NCBI GenBank assembly: GCA_039621445.1
Contig: CP154955.1
Location: forward strand, 34,974,640-35,038,639
Reading direction: 5' to 3'
DNA from: Euglena gracilis
Lineage: Eukaryota > Euglenida > Euglenophyceae > Euglenales
DNA length: 64,000 nt
The stretch's first letter is position 1. Each line of letters starts with the position of its first letter. Both the position numbers and the translations under genes were made by a program. Positions 11,567-25,335 of this stretch are shown piece after piece. A model generated the notes under the pieces. The model saw only the letters and a list, made by a program, of their open reading frames with translations. It searched no databases and had not been told where the DNA came from.

Positions 11567-14500
11567 CTGCAAAGGCGGAGGCATTGGGTTCGGAAATTCG
11601 TTTCTATGGGTTGAGGAAGAGCCCCTTTCCCTTTACCGAAACCAACGGAGCTAAAACTCCTTAGAAATGGTGGGGAATGGCGCTAAGGCCCGGAAAAGCC
11701 ACAGTCAGGCCTTTTCCGCGGGTTCTGCACCGGGAAATGATGGGGAAAGGGGAGAGGTGCAGCGTGGCGCTTCCTAATTTGGAAGTCCTGGAAGGGCCAA
11801 CCTTTGTCCCTCCCCGCCAGCCACTTGACCTCGTCCAGGTCCATGTTCAGCAGCACTGTGCTGCGGCCCGTCACCCACCGGCCGCCGCCCAGGTCCACGT
11901 GGATCAGCGACATCGACGCCAGGTCTGTAGGTCAAGGGAGGCTGAGAACCCCATCGCCGCGGACCGCACACCATCAGCAAAAAAACATACCCTGGTTGGA
12001 CGGCATGGATAATGCATGAGGAAAAAAACTTCTCTATGCAACCTCAAAGATCGAAAAAAAAAAAGAAAAACAGAGATAGTGAGAAATAAATAAAAAGGCA
12101 GACGGAGGGTCCATTTCCCATAGCAGTGTGCATTGTGTTTGTTTACAGTACTGGCAAACCGTGCAGCAGCCACAGTGTAGGCACACCGGCAATCATAGCA
12201 AGGATCTGGGCCTCGCAAAGGTCGCGCTGGAGATCACGCCTCAAGTCCTCGAATGTTGTCCCTCCCGCCATGCCTTCCCTGGGTGAAAACAAAGCAGAAT
12301 TGCCAAAAGGAACGTCAGGGTTCAATATAAGGAGAGGAGGGGGGGGTCCGACCCCCCCCTGCGGGCCAGGAGGGGGGGGGGGGGCACCCCCCCCCCTAAG
12401 CCGTGGCGGCGCCATGGTGACCGAAAATTTTTTGACCCCCCAAATCGACCAAAAGTGCCATTTTGGGCACTTTTTGGGCAAAAATTGGCCAAAAATGCAA
12501 AAAAAATTCGGCGCGAAGCACAGGAGGAAAAATTGACCCTTCTGGGGGGGGGGTCCCGGGTACCCCCCCCAGGGTCGGTCTGGACCCCCCTACCAGGTGG
12601 GGGGGGGGGCCGGCCCCCCCCCCCGGCGGGCCGGGAGGGGGGTGGGGGGGGGACACCCCCCACCTAAACCATGTACGCCCTCCTTATATCGAACCCTGAG
12701 CAACGATACCGATGATTGCACCACACAAGACGAACACAGGCTCCTGAGGCAGCAGCATACGGTTCGACGCCAGGGGGCATCCGGAAGTCCACATCCCCGA
12801 CGTACCCCAGGAAGCGGGTCACGACTTCTGAAACGCATCGAAGCGCACTTTTGGGCCATCTGCATCAAACCATGTGCATCTTTTCCGCAAAAAGTTAGAG
12901 CGGAAGAAAACCATTTGGCATGAGAGCAGGTAACGGAGACTGCTTTCAGCCTGCTTGTACCGCAAAAACGATCCACAAGAATACACAATGCAGAAAAAAA
13001 AATTTGAATTCAGATTGTCGACAATCATCAATGGAGGAATTTTGTGCATATCCGGTTGTTGGGGGTTACATTTTTGTCCTTGGTGATCCATTTTCTTGCA
13101 AAGTCGGCTGCAGTGACTGCCTAGAAATGCAACTGATGGGAACTGAAAGATTGACCGGTAGCCCTAAAATACTGTCCCCCCCCAGGAGGGCACTAATCAT
13201 CATACCGTTGCTAACTGAACCCCCATGGGGGCCACTTTCAACTTCAAAGACCAGTCAGTTTTCAAATACCAGTCACCCACTTCCTACTCCCCCTCCCTGG
13301 GGGGTCCGTCAATCTGGACACTCAGGTCAAGATGGCTCAAGACCAAAGCCAAATAAACCCCCCAAAAAATATTTTGGCACCTAGTGGCCACTTTTGCACC
13401 CCGGGGGGTCCAGAGCCAAAAACCAGTCAGTCACTCCGAAAAAACCAGTCAATCATCCCCCCAGAGTTGGACACGCCTTACACAATAATTGGGTATATAA
13501 ATGAGAGAAGAGGAAGGTTCGTCCCCCTTGACTTAAAGAAGCGGGCTGAAGCAAAATTCGCCTGTGCTTTTGCAATCACCACCGGGGATGACATTGGTAC
13601 GGAAGACCTGCTCGAGGTATTATGATTCGAACTTTAGAATAAATCATATTCTTATGGCTGGGCCGAAGCTTGAAGGTCAGGCATCAACCCGGCCTGAATT
13701 TAGGCCGAATTTTGGCTCAAACACCCTCCCAAATAACTTTTCCCCATGCAAAGTTAGTAGACCGATCTTTTTGGCACCCACCCCCCTGCAAAGTTATTTG
13801 GGCAGCACCCAAAAATATTGATGGACCGATTGGCAATATTTGCTGAAAACAATTTGTTGTCAACTGATGTTTTTATCAATAAGTGTGACAAAATCTAATG
13901 TTTCTATTGATTGGGAAAGAAAACTTTATGATACTTCAGGTGAGTTTTGCACCTGCAACGCATCATTTTCCACATTTTTCCTCGTTCCACAATTCCACAG
14001 GGGTGGGGGGCAAAACTACCTGCGTGATGTCAGATAACATCTTATGTCGTTTATATTACATAAATGCTACCGTCAAAGCTAAAAGCAGTCCTTTTCATGC
14101 ACTTTTCTGAAAAGGATGCACCCTCCCAAATGAATGTTGTTCTGGGGAAAAAAAGCTTCTGCAGAGTCAGATGACTAGGACGGTTCACAGCAGTCTCCAC
14201 CTTCGCCGAAAGAGACTCACAAGGGAAACTCGTTAGGAGAGAGAAAGCTAAAGACATGGTTGCGAGGATAGAGGCGACGCAGGTGACAATCATTGCTCAG
14301 CCTCACTGGTCGAAATTTCGGCTTTCTCAGCATCTGTTTTTATCCGCAGTAATCCGTTCAGAAAGTTTTGGTCATCCATAGTTATCCTGTTGAGGATAAG
14401 CAGCACAAACCTCTGCATCAATGCCACCTGGAAACCGTGCCAAGGTTGCAAAAAAAACATGGAATGGAACATGAACATGAAAATGAACAACGGAATGGAA

Positions 14501-17500
14501 GGGTAAAGGTGTGCCTCCCTTCTTGCTGGGTCTGCAAGGCTGAGGCCGTCAGCCCCTCCTGCCCTGCAGAGAATCAGCAGGGCTGTCGGAGGCTTCTTCA
14601 GCGAGGACACAATTTGGGTAACACATCTCAAGGCCACTTTTGAATCACTAAAAAATAAATGAAATGAAATAAAAACTAAATATAATATGGTTCTGGAACA
14701 AATGCGAAACGAACAATTCGATGGAAACCCAATGGAGAACGTTTTTATGAATTTTCACCGTTCTCATTTTCATTGGGAAATGGTTAGGTGTGTCCCCTCC
14801 GCCCTGGCGGCGACTGCACGGTCGGGATGCACCCCAGTCCCCAGGGAGCGTGCGGCGGGGGGGGGGGGGACCTCCGGTTGGCCTCGGTCTGGGCGGCGAT
14901 GGAAGCCACAAGCAGGAACTGGAGCGGCGGCAGAGCCTTGAGGGCTTCCACGAAGAGGCTGTCCAGGATGCGCTGGGGGTGGGCAGGGGGGGCGTGCGAA
15001 TGGACTGCGGAGCCTTCGGGGGGACTGGGGGGGGGGGCTTGGCACCCCCGGCAGCGGGGGCCATTTTCAAGGGAAACCGACTTGGTCGGTAAGCACCAGG
15101 ACCCAAAAAAAAACACTCATCGGGGGGGGGTGGTGCCTGCGATGGGCAGGAACCCCATTGAACATGGAACCCCAGGCCCCTCCCCAGGTTGTTGAAAAGA
15201 AGCCTGGGGGGGGGGTTCAAATTTGCCTCCCAAGCACCCACCCACCCTGGGAGGGGGTCCAGGACCATCACCCTCCCCCCCTTCACTGAATACCCTACCC
15301 CCAGGGGGGGGGCATCCAGCAACCTTTTTTCAAACTGGCCTGAGGCTGTTCACCCCCTTCAGAAAAAGGCCCGGGGCTTTTGGGGGGTTTGTTGCTGGAA
15401 ACCTTAAAAGTGCCTTCTTTTGGGGGGGGGGGAACTTATTTTTGGATTTTTGCTTGACCAATCTGGGGGGTAAACTTTCTTGAAAAGAAGCCTGTCCGCC
15501 CCCACCTCCGACTGCATGAAGCGCCGGGACAGTGAATAAAGTCCATGAAAGATTGCCAAAAGTCCCACCATCAGGCACAAGATGAAAATTCTGATATTTT
15601 CCATTTTGGAAACACAAAGCACCGAAAGAAAAAGCTTGATGTTTTTGGCCCTCCGGGCTGAGGGGGAGCCGGGGACCCCCTGAAACCCCAAAAGATATTC
15701 CTGTTGAAAAAACCACCTGAAAACGTGCTTCTTGGGCATTTTTGAAGTTCACCTGGAAGGATTCTCAGGGGATGAGGGGAGGGTGCCCTCGCCCCCTCCC
15801 CCAGGGGGATCCAACCCCCCCCCCCCACACAAAACCAACGCTCACTTAGTACCCTGCCCGAGGGTACATGGCCACCTAGGCCCAAGGGGAGGGTTCAAGC
15901 CGGGTACAAAAAAATCAAACTGACAAAAGTTCCAAATAAAAATACTTTGTAAAAAAAATCGATGCTGGACTCAATTTGAGTCAGGCTGCTGGCTGGCCTG
16001 GTGGCCAAACCCCTCTTCAGTTTAAGCTCAGAACCCAAACCCACCCATCCACTCTCCAAACCCCACCCAGCCCCAAGGGTGGTCAAAACTGGCACACATT
16101 TCAGGACAGCTTAATTGCATATTAACAAATATCCATATGGCAATATATGATGAAACCACACTGCACTTGTGCAACAATGAACAGCACAATAAATTGAACA
16201 TGCAGACGTGCACGCACGCACACGCGTGCGCATGGTTGGACGTGCGCACACACGCACTCACCGCAGCAGCACGCTGAACGTCAGGGATATCAACCGTCAC
16301 CATCCGATCTTCCTTTTGAGCCGTCTCCCCTGCCTCCGAGATGGCCGAGCTGCAAATCTGCAACGCCTTCCGAGCGTCGCCGGCACAGCTGCCTGCAAAG
16401 CAAAGGAAAAGGCAAAGTGAGATCCTGGGCTCGTAGGCGTTCAGTTGTAGTGGGGGGGCAAGAGCTGTTCAGTTGGGGTTCATTTGAGGCGCAGAGAAAG
16501 GGACAGTCAGACGCCAATGGAGCGGTCTGACTTTTTGCACCTTGGAACCGCCGAAAGCATTCACAAAGGACATGGAGTGGGGATTTCCCCATTTCTCTTC
16601 CTTGAAAAGTCTGGGGACCTCGTCAACAACCTTAAACCATCCAAATTAAAGAGGCACACATAACCCAAAACGCAAACCATCCAAAGCAGCGGAAAAAACT
16701 CACAAAAAAATATCAACCGTTTCAGCCCCAAAAAAAAAGAAGGTCGCCACTTCTACCAGAGTACGGACCAAGCACCCTTGGATCGGTGTAGATCTTCGCT
16801 TTATGGACAAGCCGGCAGACAGGTGGTCAGGAAGGCGGGCTGTAGGTCACCGAGAGACGGCGCATGCAGACCGATTTTTGTGGACGTCCACTTTAGCGCC
16901 CGCTCAGTGATGACGTCGTCCCTGCACCCCGTCAGGCGGGCCCTCAGAATCGCTTCCAGGGACGGCGTGGTGTAGGCGTTGAACTACAAGGTGGAAGAGG
17001 CGCAGCATTAGAAGACGTCCAAGAGCAAGCAACCCTCACTCATCCCGTCCCCAGAATCCAACACACTGGAACAGACACAACCAAGCCAAATAAGGAGGAG
17101 GGCTTCTAATGGGCGGCGAGCAGACCCATCGGGCCCTTTCGAGGTCGATTTCTTCAGCGACCGTCCCCTTCCCTGTTCTCCGTGATGACCGAAACAATTG
17201 TTTGGGCTTCTGGCACCAGAAAGGAGTGGCCTTCAGCTAAAGCGTGCCAAGGACAACCAACGTGGACAGGCTGGGGGTCATGTCTCACTGGCAGTGGACA
17301 AACAAAAAACCAAAAATGGACCTTTTCTGGATCAGTAAACCCCCCCCAAATATAAAGACCTCCCCAAATGGCTTGTTTTCCCCGCCCCCGACGTGGAGCC
17401 AGACGCTGGTGTCATTCAGGAAAAGGAGAAAACTTTTGGGTGGACACAACATTTTTTTCACCAGAAATGCTCTATTTTGGATAAGAATTGCACATTTCTG

Positions 17501-20500
17501 CGAAAAATAGGAGGTACACAACGAAAAGTTGGCATAAAATTGGTCACAGAGGCCCTTGAAAAAGTTTGATTCCCGCGCCAAATATAAAGCCCCCCCCCAA
17601 ATATAAAACCCTCCCACTGAGGGTCTTGAAATCCCGTCCAAATATAAAGCCAGGGGGGCTTTGGGAGGGGTTTACCTTGAGTGCCAGGCACTTTTGGCCA
17701 ATGTGCCCAACCCCCCCCCCTCCCTGAGCAGGGGTCAGATTGGGATCTTTTGGAGTGCCCTGACAACCCCCGAGGGTGAGGTCAACCACGCCTGGAAAGG
17801 AAACCTGCGTGGCTATGGGCAACACCTGCACCCGCTTGTGCCCAGCCCGGGACTGCAGCTTGTTCTGGAAGCGGTCCACGAGGGCCAGCTCGTTGCTGAC
17901 GGCAAGGACGCGGAGGTACGAGTGGGGTCCGCAGGGCCACTGGAACAGGTTGTACAGCAGCTGCGGGCGGGGCGCTGTCTCCCCAACATTCGGCCATTCA
18001 GGAAGTCCCAACCATTCCACTGCCGGCCGACCCCTGGGGAGGGAGGGGTTCAAAACCAATGGATTTTGATCAAGGAAAATCCCGGGCGGCCACCTTCGAT
18101 CAAATCTGGCAGGCAGGCCAAAACCAGTCAGCCACCCCTGGGGGGTGGGGTTGGAGCAATGGCATGGTCCCAACAAATCAGCAACCTCCTGTTTGTGTGC
18201 ACTGGGGTTGTTTGTGCCATGCCGTTTATCTCCCTTTCTGGTCTGGCTCTGGTTTCTGCCTCTAGTCCAAATTATGTTTGTGTCTGTGAAGGCCTCCTTT
18301 CAGGCACCCACTCCCCCCCAATCCCCCACCCCAGTGGTCCCCTATGGCTCAAGCAACGCCCAGGCCTCATGTCCCGCTTCAGCAGGAAATCCACCTCGTC
18401 CACGAAGAGCAGCAGCACCGTGCGGCGCTTCATGTTGTGGGTGAAGTACTCGCTGAGCTTCTCCAGCGCCCTGCGGCCGAGAGGGCGGACTGCTTTCTGG
18501 ATCCGAAAAGGTCATCAAAACAGCGCGCTGGGTCACAGCCAACGCAGCCCTTTTTCAGGCACACGGTCCACGGCACACGCCATAAGGCATGGCGGTGGTT
18601 GGACAAATGTCCGTGTTTTGTTTTGCTTTGTGTGTGTGCGGCAATTTGCAGGTAAATCTCATGAAGACCTTCAAAAGGACACAATGCAAAAAAAAGTGCA
18701 AAAAAGGAAAATGCCATAGCCCCCCCAAAAGACCCCGCCAATTTGCAACAAAGCCCAAAATACACCCCACCCAAAAACTGAGAACAGCTCAAGATTTTTT
18801 GGGACATTCCAGAATGACCCACCAAAAACTACCTGCCCCACCCCCAGGAAACTGTCTGCAGATAAATCAGCAAGTACAGAGGAAGGAGACAGGTTACCAT
18901 AAAGACAGGTCAGTGGGTCCAGAGGGACCTTAACTTTCAAATCCCTGCTTCCATCTTCGCGTCCTGGGGCACCAGATCACATCCTGGCTATTTGGGTTTT
19001 GAGCTGAGTGTTGCCATTTAAAAAGATGTCGGTTTGGGTAAATGTTCACACCGACAAAGGCAAAGTGCGAGATGCCTAAGCATTTGAGGACAATCCCCAA
19101 ACTTTGCAGCTTCCGCACGAGCAAACTGGGTCCAATCCACATCGTCGTGGGGAAAGAAGCGAGTTGTATGTTCATTTCTTTGAACAATGTTTCTTTGAAC
19201 ATTATCCAAAATCCTGAAAATTTGCATAATTTGAAGAATCAGAATCAGAAATATATATTAATGCCTGTTTTTTTTATTGTGTACATTGTGTGTTTTCAGG
19301 AAACTTTTCTTTCAATATTTAATGCATTTTAAGGCAATTTTACAAGTTTTATTTAGGCATTTGAAAAGCATTTAGGCATTTTATGGTATTTAAAGGCATT
19401 TTTTAAAGAGCAAGTCCAAAGGAGACGATCTGGAAAACGAACAGAGTCTTAATCAAAAAGTCGAAAAACACACGCCCTAGGATAGGCAATGTTCCAGCGA
19501 TGCCAAAAATCATTTTCCCCCTGCTGTTGGCCTGCATTTTCCAAGATTTTTCAACATATTTTTTTAAAGTTTTGCACAGTGAAAAATTTCAGGCGTTTTA
19601 AGGCATTTTGGCCAAAAAACTTGAGGCATTTTTTTTGGCGTTTTAGGGTTTTCTAAGGCACTTTTAAGAAACGTAAGTCCTGATTGTGTATGGTTTTATT
19701 TCCTGAATCGTTTTCCTCCCTCGGATTTCTTAGAATCCATTGTTGAAAAAAACTTTGTGATATGCCATCGTGTTTTATGCGTTTTTACTTTATTATTTTC
19801 GAGAATAAACATGATTTATTGTTCAATGCATGACTTATGATACACAATGAATCGCTACAGAATGGGAATCATCAAATCCAGCAAATGTCGGTTCTAATCT
19901 GGCCCCACCAAATAAAACCCTGGGTTGGTTGCTAAAATTTTTTGGGGAACCGATTTTTACTTTGTTAAAAAATTTTCCCGCGGAGGGTTTTTTAATTGGG
20001 CCAAAAAGCATGTTTTCAGTGAACAGAATTCAGTAACCGAGCAATTAACGCCCCCGGTTGGTTGTTCCCACTTTTTTGGAATTCTTGGTTTTTGTTATAC
20101 CCATATATCTTTATATGTTCATTTTTTGTTGAAAAAAGGCAATTTCCTGGGTTGGATAAATTATGTTTTTTTCTTCAGGCTTCCAGTTAAAACCTTGTGA
20201 AAGAAATTGCTTTTCAGATTTTTATCACGGGGTGAAAAATTCACAACTTTTTCCCCCTTAAACAGGACCCCCCCCAGGATATTGTCTGTCCTCTAACCCC
20301 CACTTATAAAACCCCCCGGGATTCATAGGATCTGGTTTGGTTGGTCAGCCGAAAGGAGGGGTTTTAAGCGGGGGGATTTATAAGTCAAGGAATTGCTGGT
20401 GAAAATCCGACCCCCTCCAAATTGGCAATTATCTGCAAATTTGGTCAAAAAATGTATTTTTGATGACGCTCGGTCTCAAAAAATTGCCAGAAAATCGTTT

Positions 20501-23500
20501 TTTGGGAGGTGTGCAGCCGAAAAAATCGTCCCTGGCAGTTTTCATTTATCTTCCCCGGGTGGTTAAAAGCCAAGGTTCGGTTGGTCGGCCCGATGGGGGG
20601 TTTATAAGTGGGGGGGGGGGGGCAGGGGGTTACGGGGTACATGACACCCAGCATGTGTGTTTGGAACTTTCCAACGGCTGCCTCCTCAACTTGGGATGTT
20701 TCTGGAACAATTTGGAGGTAGGTGAGACCAGGGTATTAAGTGAGAGAGGGGGATCCTGGGCCCCCCTCCTGGGGGGGGTCGACCCCCCCTCCTGGGGGGG
20801 GGGGTCGACCCCTTGGGTAAAAAAAAACTGGCACAAAGCGCCAGAAAAAAAAATTAAGGGGCTTCAAAGCGTGCCCAAAAAATAGTGTTTTTAGGTGATT
20901 TTTTTCCCTCAAAATTGACAAAAACAGATCACAAAAACATAAGTCTTCCAGGCCCGCAAAGCGCCGGGGGATTTTTTTTGGGTCTATGGAGGGGTACCTG
21001 GACCCCCCACGGCTCTGGGGAAGGGGGGTCTGACTGGAGGGGGGGATCGGACCCCCCTCCTCTCACTTTGTACAAAACCAACACTTAATACCTGGGTGAG
21101 ACTACGCCTGAAAAGACTTGAGATTGTGAGAATTCAATCGTTGGTGTGCGCATTTGCAAAAACAGTGCGTGCAAATGCTCACACCAACCATTTGTGTAAA
21201 TGTGAAATCGGGCACATGTACACACTCAAATTGGTGTCCTTGTGAAATTGTGCAATGGTTGGTTGTGCACATGTGCAAACAGATTGTTGCACATTTACGA
21301 AAACCAACCACTTGTACAACTTCACAAACACAACGTTTAGAAGGTGTGTATTTGCATGCAGTTTTGAAATCCTCAAAAGCGAAAAATTTTGTGGAATTTA
21401 AAACCACAACTGCCGTTTCATCAAATTCATTTTCCAGCTCCAAACAAACTGACATGGATCTTGGGTGGTCTTAATTTGGCTCGTGTGCGCAAATGTGTGC
21501 ATTGTCAATTTGCATAATTTGCGCACACCGACATGATTCTTGCTGTTATGTGGGTGTCACAGGGTCTTAAACATCAATGCAGACAGCTTGAAATCAAAAT
21601 CAACTGGTTACTTGTGGCAATTCTCCTGTGCGCTTTATCCCCCTCATCAACTGAACCCCCGCAATTAGAAGCCCCCCCCCCCAAATAACAACCCCCCAAA
21701 TAGAAACCTCCCCCCTCGGCTTCAGTTGATGAGGGGGTTTCCCACCAAAAATCCAAATAACAGCACCCCTCCCAGGTAGCCGCACTTATTCAAGGCGCTG
21801 GCAAACTGCAAGCACACAAATGCATCATAGATCGCAGGGTTTCCCTCCCATTCGTGGTGGGGACCGCCATTTCTGATTCGTGATTATTCGTGATTGTTCG
21901 TGATTATTCGTGATTATTCGTGATTATTCGTGGTTCCAAAAATCCGCCCGGTTTTCAGCTAAATGATGGACTGCTGGGATGCCGGCAGGCATTTTAACCA
22001 CTTTTCGCCTTGATTGGTCGCTTTTGGCCACCTTTGGCAACTGTTGGCCACGCCATGGCCCTCTTTGGCCCACTTTTGGCCGCTTTGGGCGATTTTTGGT
22101 GACTTTTGGTATTTTTTCCCTTTTGCCATTTTTTTTTTGTTTTTGGCCATTTTGGGCCACCTTTGGCCATTTTCAGGTCATTTGGTCATTTTTGACTGTT
22201 TTTGGCCAACTGTTAGCAATTTTGGCGGAACCAAATCATATGTATACAAAAAGATCATCTCTGACCGGGGGAGGGGGTAGTCGTCAGACAAGCCCGGTCG
22301 TTGGACAGGGGGGGGGGACACAAAGTTGCCAACGATGTACCAATGCATCATCATTGTGTGAGCGTTCCATTGTCCAAACAAACCCCTTTTTGGCTGAAAA
22401 CATGATCCATCACAAAAGCAGAAAGCAAAGTCGCTCGCGGCCAGTGTTGTTGCGCAACAGTGAAGCGGTCCTCAACCTCATCGTCAGAATCCAAAGAAGA
22501 AATTTTTTAAAAAACAAATAAAGCACAGTTCCGAATGCTGAATGACTTCATTTGTAAACTAAAAAATTTTCCAGGAAAAAAAATCTCATTCGTGGTTATT
22601 CGTGATATTCGTGATTATTCGTGATTTTCGAAAAATCCAAAATTCGTGGTGATTTGTGATTATTCGTGATTATTCGTGCCACGAATCAGAGGGAATCCCT
22701 GTAGATCGGGCTCTTGCCACAGTCTTAGCAATCCTTTGGTTTCTTGAACCATTTGGGGAGAGAGGGTTGGGACAGAGGACGCTTGGCACATAATTCCAGA
22801 GTGATTTCCAGATTTTAACAGAGTGATTTTCACGTCAACAGACGTCCAAAAAGCCTGACTTTTTACACCCGGCGCGAAGCGCCGAAGATTTTTTGGGCCA
22901 CGCAAGGGTACCCAATTAGAAGCCCCCCCCCCCCCTCAGGTTTTCCGACAGACTGACCGAATAGTAGCCCCGGGGGGCTTCTAATTGGAGGGGGGGGGTT
23001 ACTGCTGTCAGAGTTCTTGAATAGCCCATTTGTACCAACTTTATTTGCTGCATGAGAATTTCCACTCCTTTCGTGACCAACTTCAAAACCCTCCACAATG
23101 CGCAGGGCTTCAAAAAGCAAGCAAAGAGGTGGACCTGTCACCCAACACCATCTGGCGCTGGCAGTTGTCACGCAGGAAATGGGTGTGTAAATACTGGGGT
23201 TTTCGCGTATTTTTGGCAAACTTCTTATTTCGGGGAAGTAAAACCCGGGGGTCTCACAACTCGGTCAAAAACACCAAATTTGTTCCATTCCCCCGCGTCA
23301 CCATTGGAAAATTGCGAAAATCAACAAGCGGAGGGACGGCCTTAAGGAGTTCAAAAACCTGGATCGGACCCTCCAAATTAAAATTGCTTGCCACGTGCAC
23401 AAAAGCGCACACCAACACACATGCTCGAGTGCGATATGCGCCGCCCAAGAGGGAAGATTCCAGTTTCGGGAAAAAAAATATGTCTTGACTAAAGACTGGC

Positions 23501-25294
23501 TCAGGTGTGGAACCTGATTTGGGACATCAACTACTTGAAAATTGACGACGAGATGCAATGTTCACTCTTTGCAGGGTGGCAAACTTGTTTGGTGAGAGCT
23601 TCTGCGGTTCTTTCCCCAAGACTTGGAGCACTCGGTCCCAGAGCCAGGGTTTGAAATTGTGTAGCAAACAGCAAAAATGCATGCATTAATAACAGACACT
23701 GAGGACATTTAGGGCACTGAGGACAACAATGAGCAAGAACAGAGAAATGCAGAAGGGAAAAAAAACACTGATGATGAAAATAAACTTGCAATCATAAAAA
23801 TTGCGAGAAAGATAAGACATTTGATGTTCAGGATCAAAATGATGTGAACTGGCAACACGGCGCTTCTCAGCTTCTCAGCTTGGCTGTGATTGTCGGAAAA
23901 CAAAAACAAGCAGTCCAAATCCCAATGGGTTCTGACAACAGAGTTGGCAAATTTATAACAGCACCGAAGCATCTCAAGCAAACCCTATCATAACACCCGA
24001 TAGAACTGATTAGCCTCGCGAATGTCACGTAAAGCGTTGATGCTGACGAAATGGAACATAGATTCACTTAGTGACCCCAGGGGGTTTTTTGTCTCGGGCC
24101 CAAACCCACTGAACCCGCTTGAAAGCCCGCCCACGACACTGCCCAACCACCCAACTTCCCAAAGCCCCGTATAATCAGCCAAATCCGTGTTAAGGGGGGG
24201 GGGGGGGGCACGACCCCCCCAGATGGGTCGAGTGGCCACGCACACCAAGTCGTAAAACGACCACCCACCCACCCATTGGATGGCCCTGGCAATGGTCAAG
24301 TGAATGCATAAATGGAAATCAGGCACCTGAGGCAAATGGACACATAGGCAACGCCGATTTCGAGTTTACATTCACGCTCAAGCCTTTGCTTCACCGCTGC
24401 AGCCAGAAAGCCATACCACAGAGACCAGTTTACCTCCTCAAAGAACTGGGTGTGGCCTTTGGTGGAAAAAATTATCCACCAGAAATTTTTCCCACTCACT
24501 AAGTCGGCGACGGGCTTGTTTGGTTTCACCAGCCCGACTCCTCCTTGCACACCCTCAAGACCACGCAAGGGGTAATCGATGCCAGGGACGACTGGGTGGT
24601 GTCCCGGGGACAGACCACAGCCTGAAAATTCCCAGGAGGGAGGGGGGGGGGGCTGGTCTGCGGCTCGCAAATACTTGGCCTCCCCCGATGGGGGGTTCAT
24701 TCCTTGATTTAGCTGTAATGCTGGGGGGGGGGGGGGGCAAGAATCCCTGCCCCAGCACTTCAACACTTCAGCACTTCAAGATTTTCCTCCCGCCAAACAA
24801 AAAAAACCACTTCGCACTTTGCTTATCACAAAAGTGGACTTGCTTTGAGCAATTGCACAATCTAAACTGTTTCCGAATTTTATGGCATTTTGGGGTCGTT
24901 TTTTTGTGCCCCATTTTGGATGAAAACATGTGCAACTAAGGGGGGGGGTTGTCTAGAATTCTTCCACCCTTTCGCCGCCTGCGGCAACGTTTTGATTTGT
25001 GGTGCAAATCAAGAGCATACGACCCTGACCAGAAAAACAACTGAATGAATGGCTCCGTGAGCACCCGGAACTAACTCTGGAAAAGGGGGTCGGGTCGACA
25101 GAGGGATTTCTCAACAACCGAAAGTAGAATAAGTTCTCGTCCATAAGAGTGACACAGTTGCGATCTGATTTCACACACCAGAACAAGCGCTCTTTTGTGC
25201 AACATTTTCAAGACATGTAAATGAGGTGCCCAAAGAAGGGGTTGCGAAGACTCCTTGTTTGTCAGGCTTTAAGACATTCCTGTCGAACGACTGA

Positions 25295-25335
<41 letters not shown>

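Larger units (their letters stand above)
18471..23584. other. Longest ORC1 intron (5.1 kb), copy 1
   Basis: It holds repeats (20270-20660, 20740-21070, 21639-21737), the 867-bp transposon and AT-rich DNA with GGCATTTT words at 19340-19650. A minus-strand stretch at 19040-19190 is open in two frames but has no motif and is identical in both copies. Confidence 0.6.

Noticed and set aside
14290-14640. Minus-strand frame ending DDQNFLNGLLRIKTDAEKAE as a possible ORC1 terminal exon
   Set aside because: Copy 2 has a 1-nt change that alters the frame, and the true ORC1 end lies further down at 11514.
15404-15740. Minus-strand frame with a membrane-like stretch (RIFILCLMVGLLAIFHGLYS)
   Set aside because: Hydrophobic but unsupported by splice sites or phase with ORC1; the ORC1 exons on either side join directly. 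Identity between copies makes constraint untestable.
17661-18719. 352-codon plus-strand open frame (and its copy at 53794-54789)
   Set aside because: It is the antisense of the ORC1 sensor 1 and Walker B exons plus introns; ORC1 motifs on the minus strand explain the open reading.
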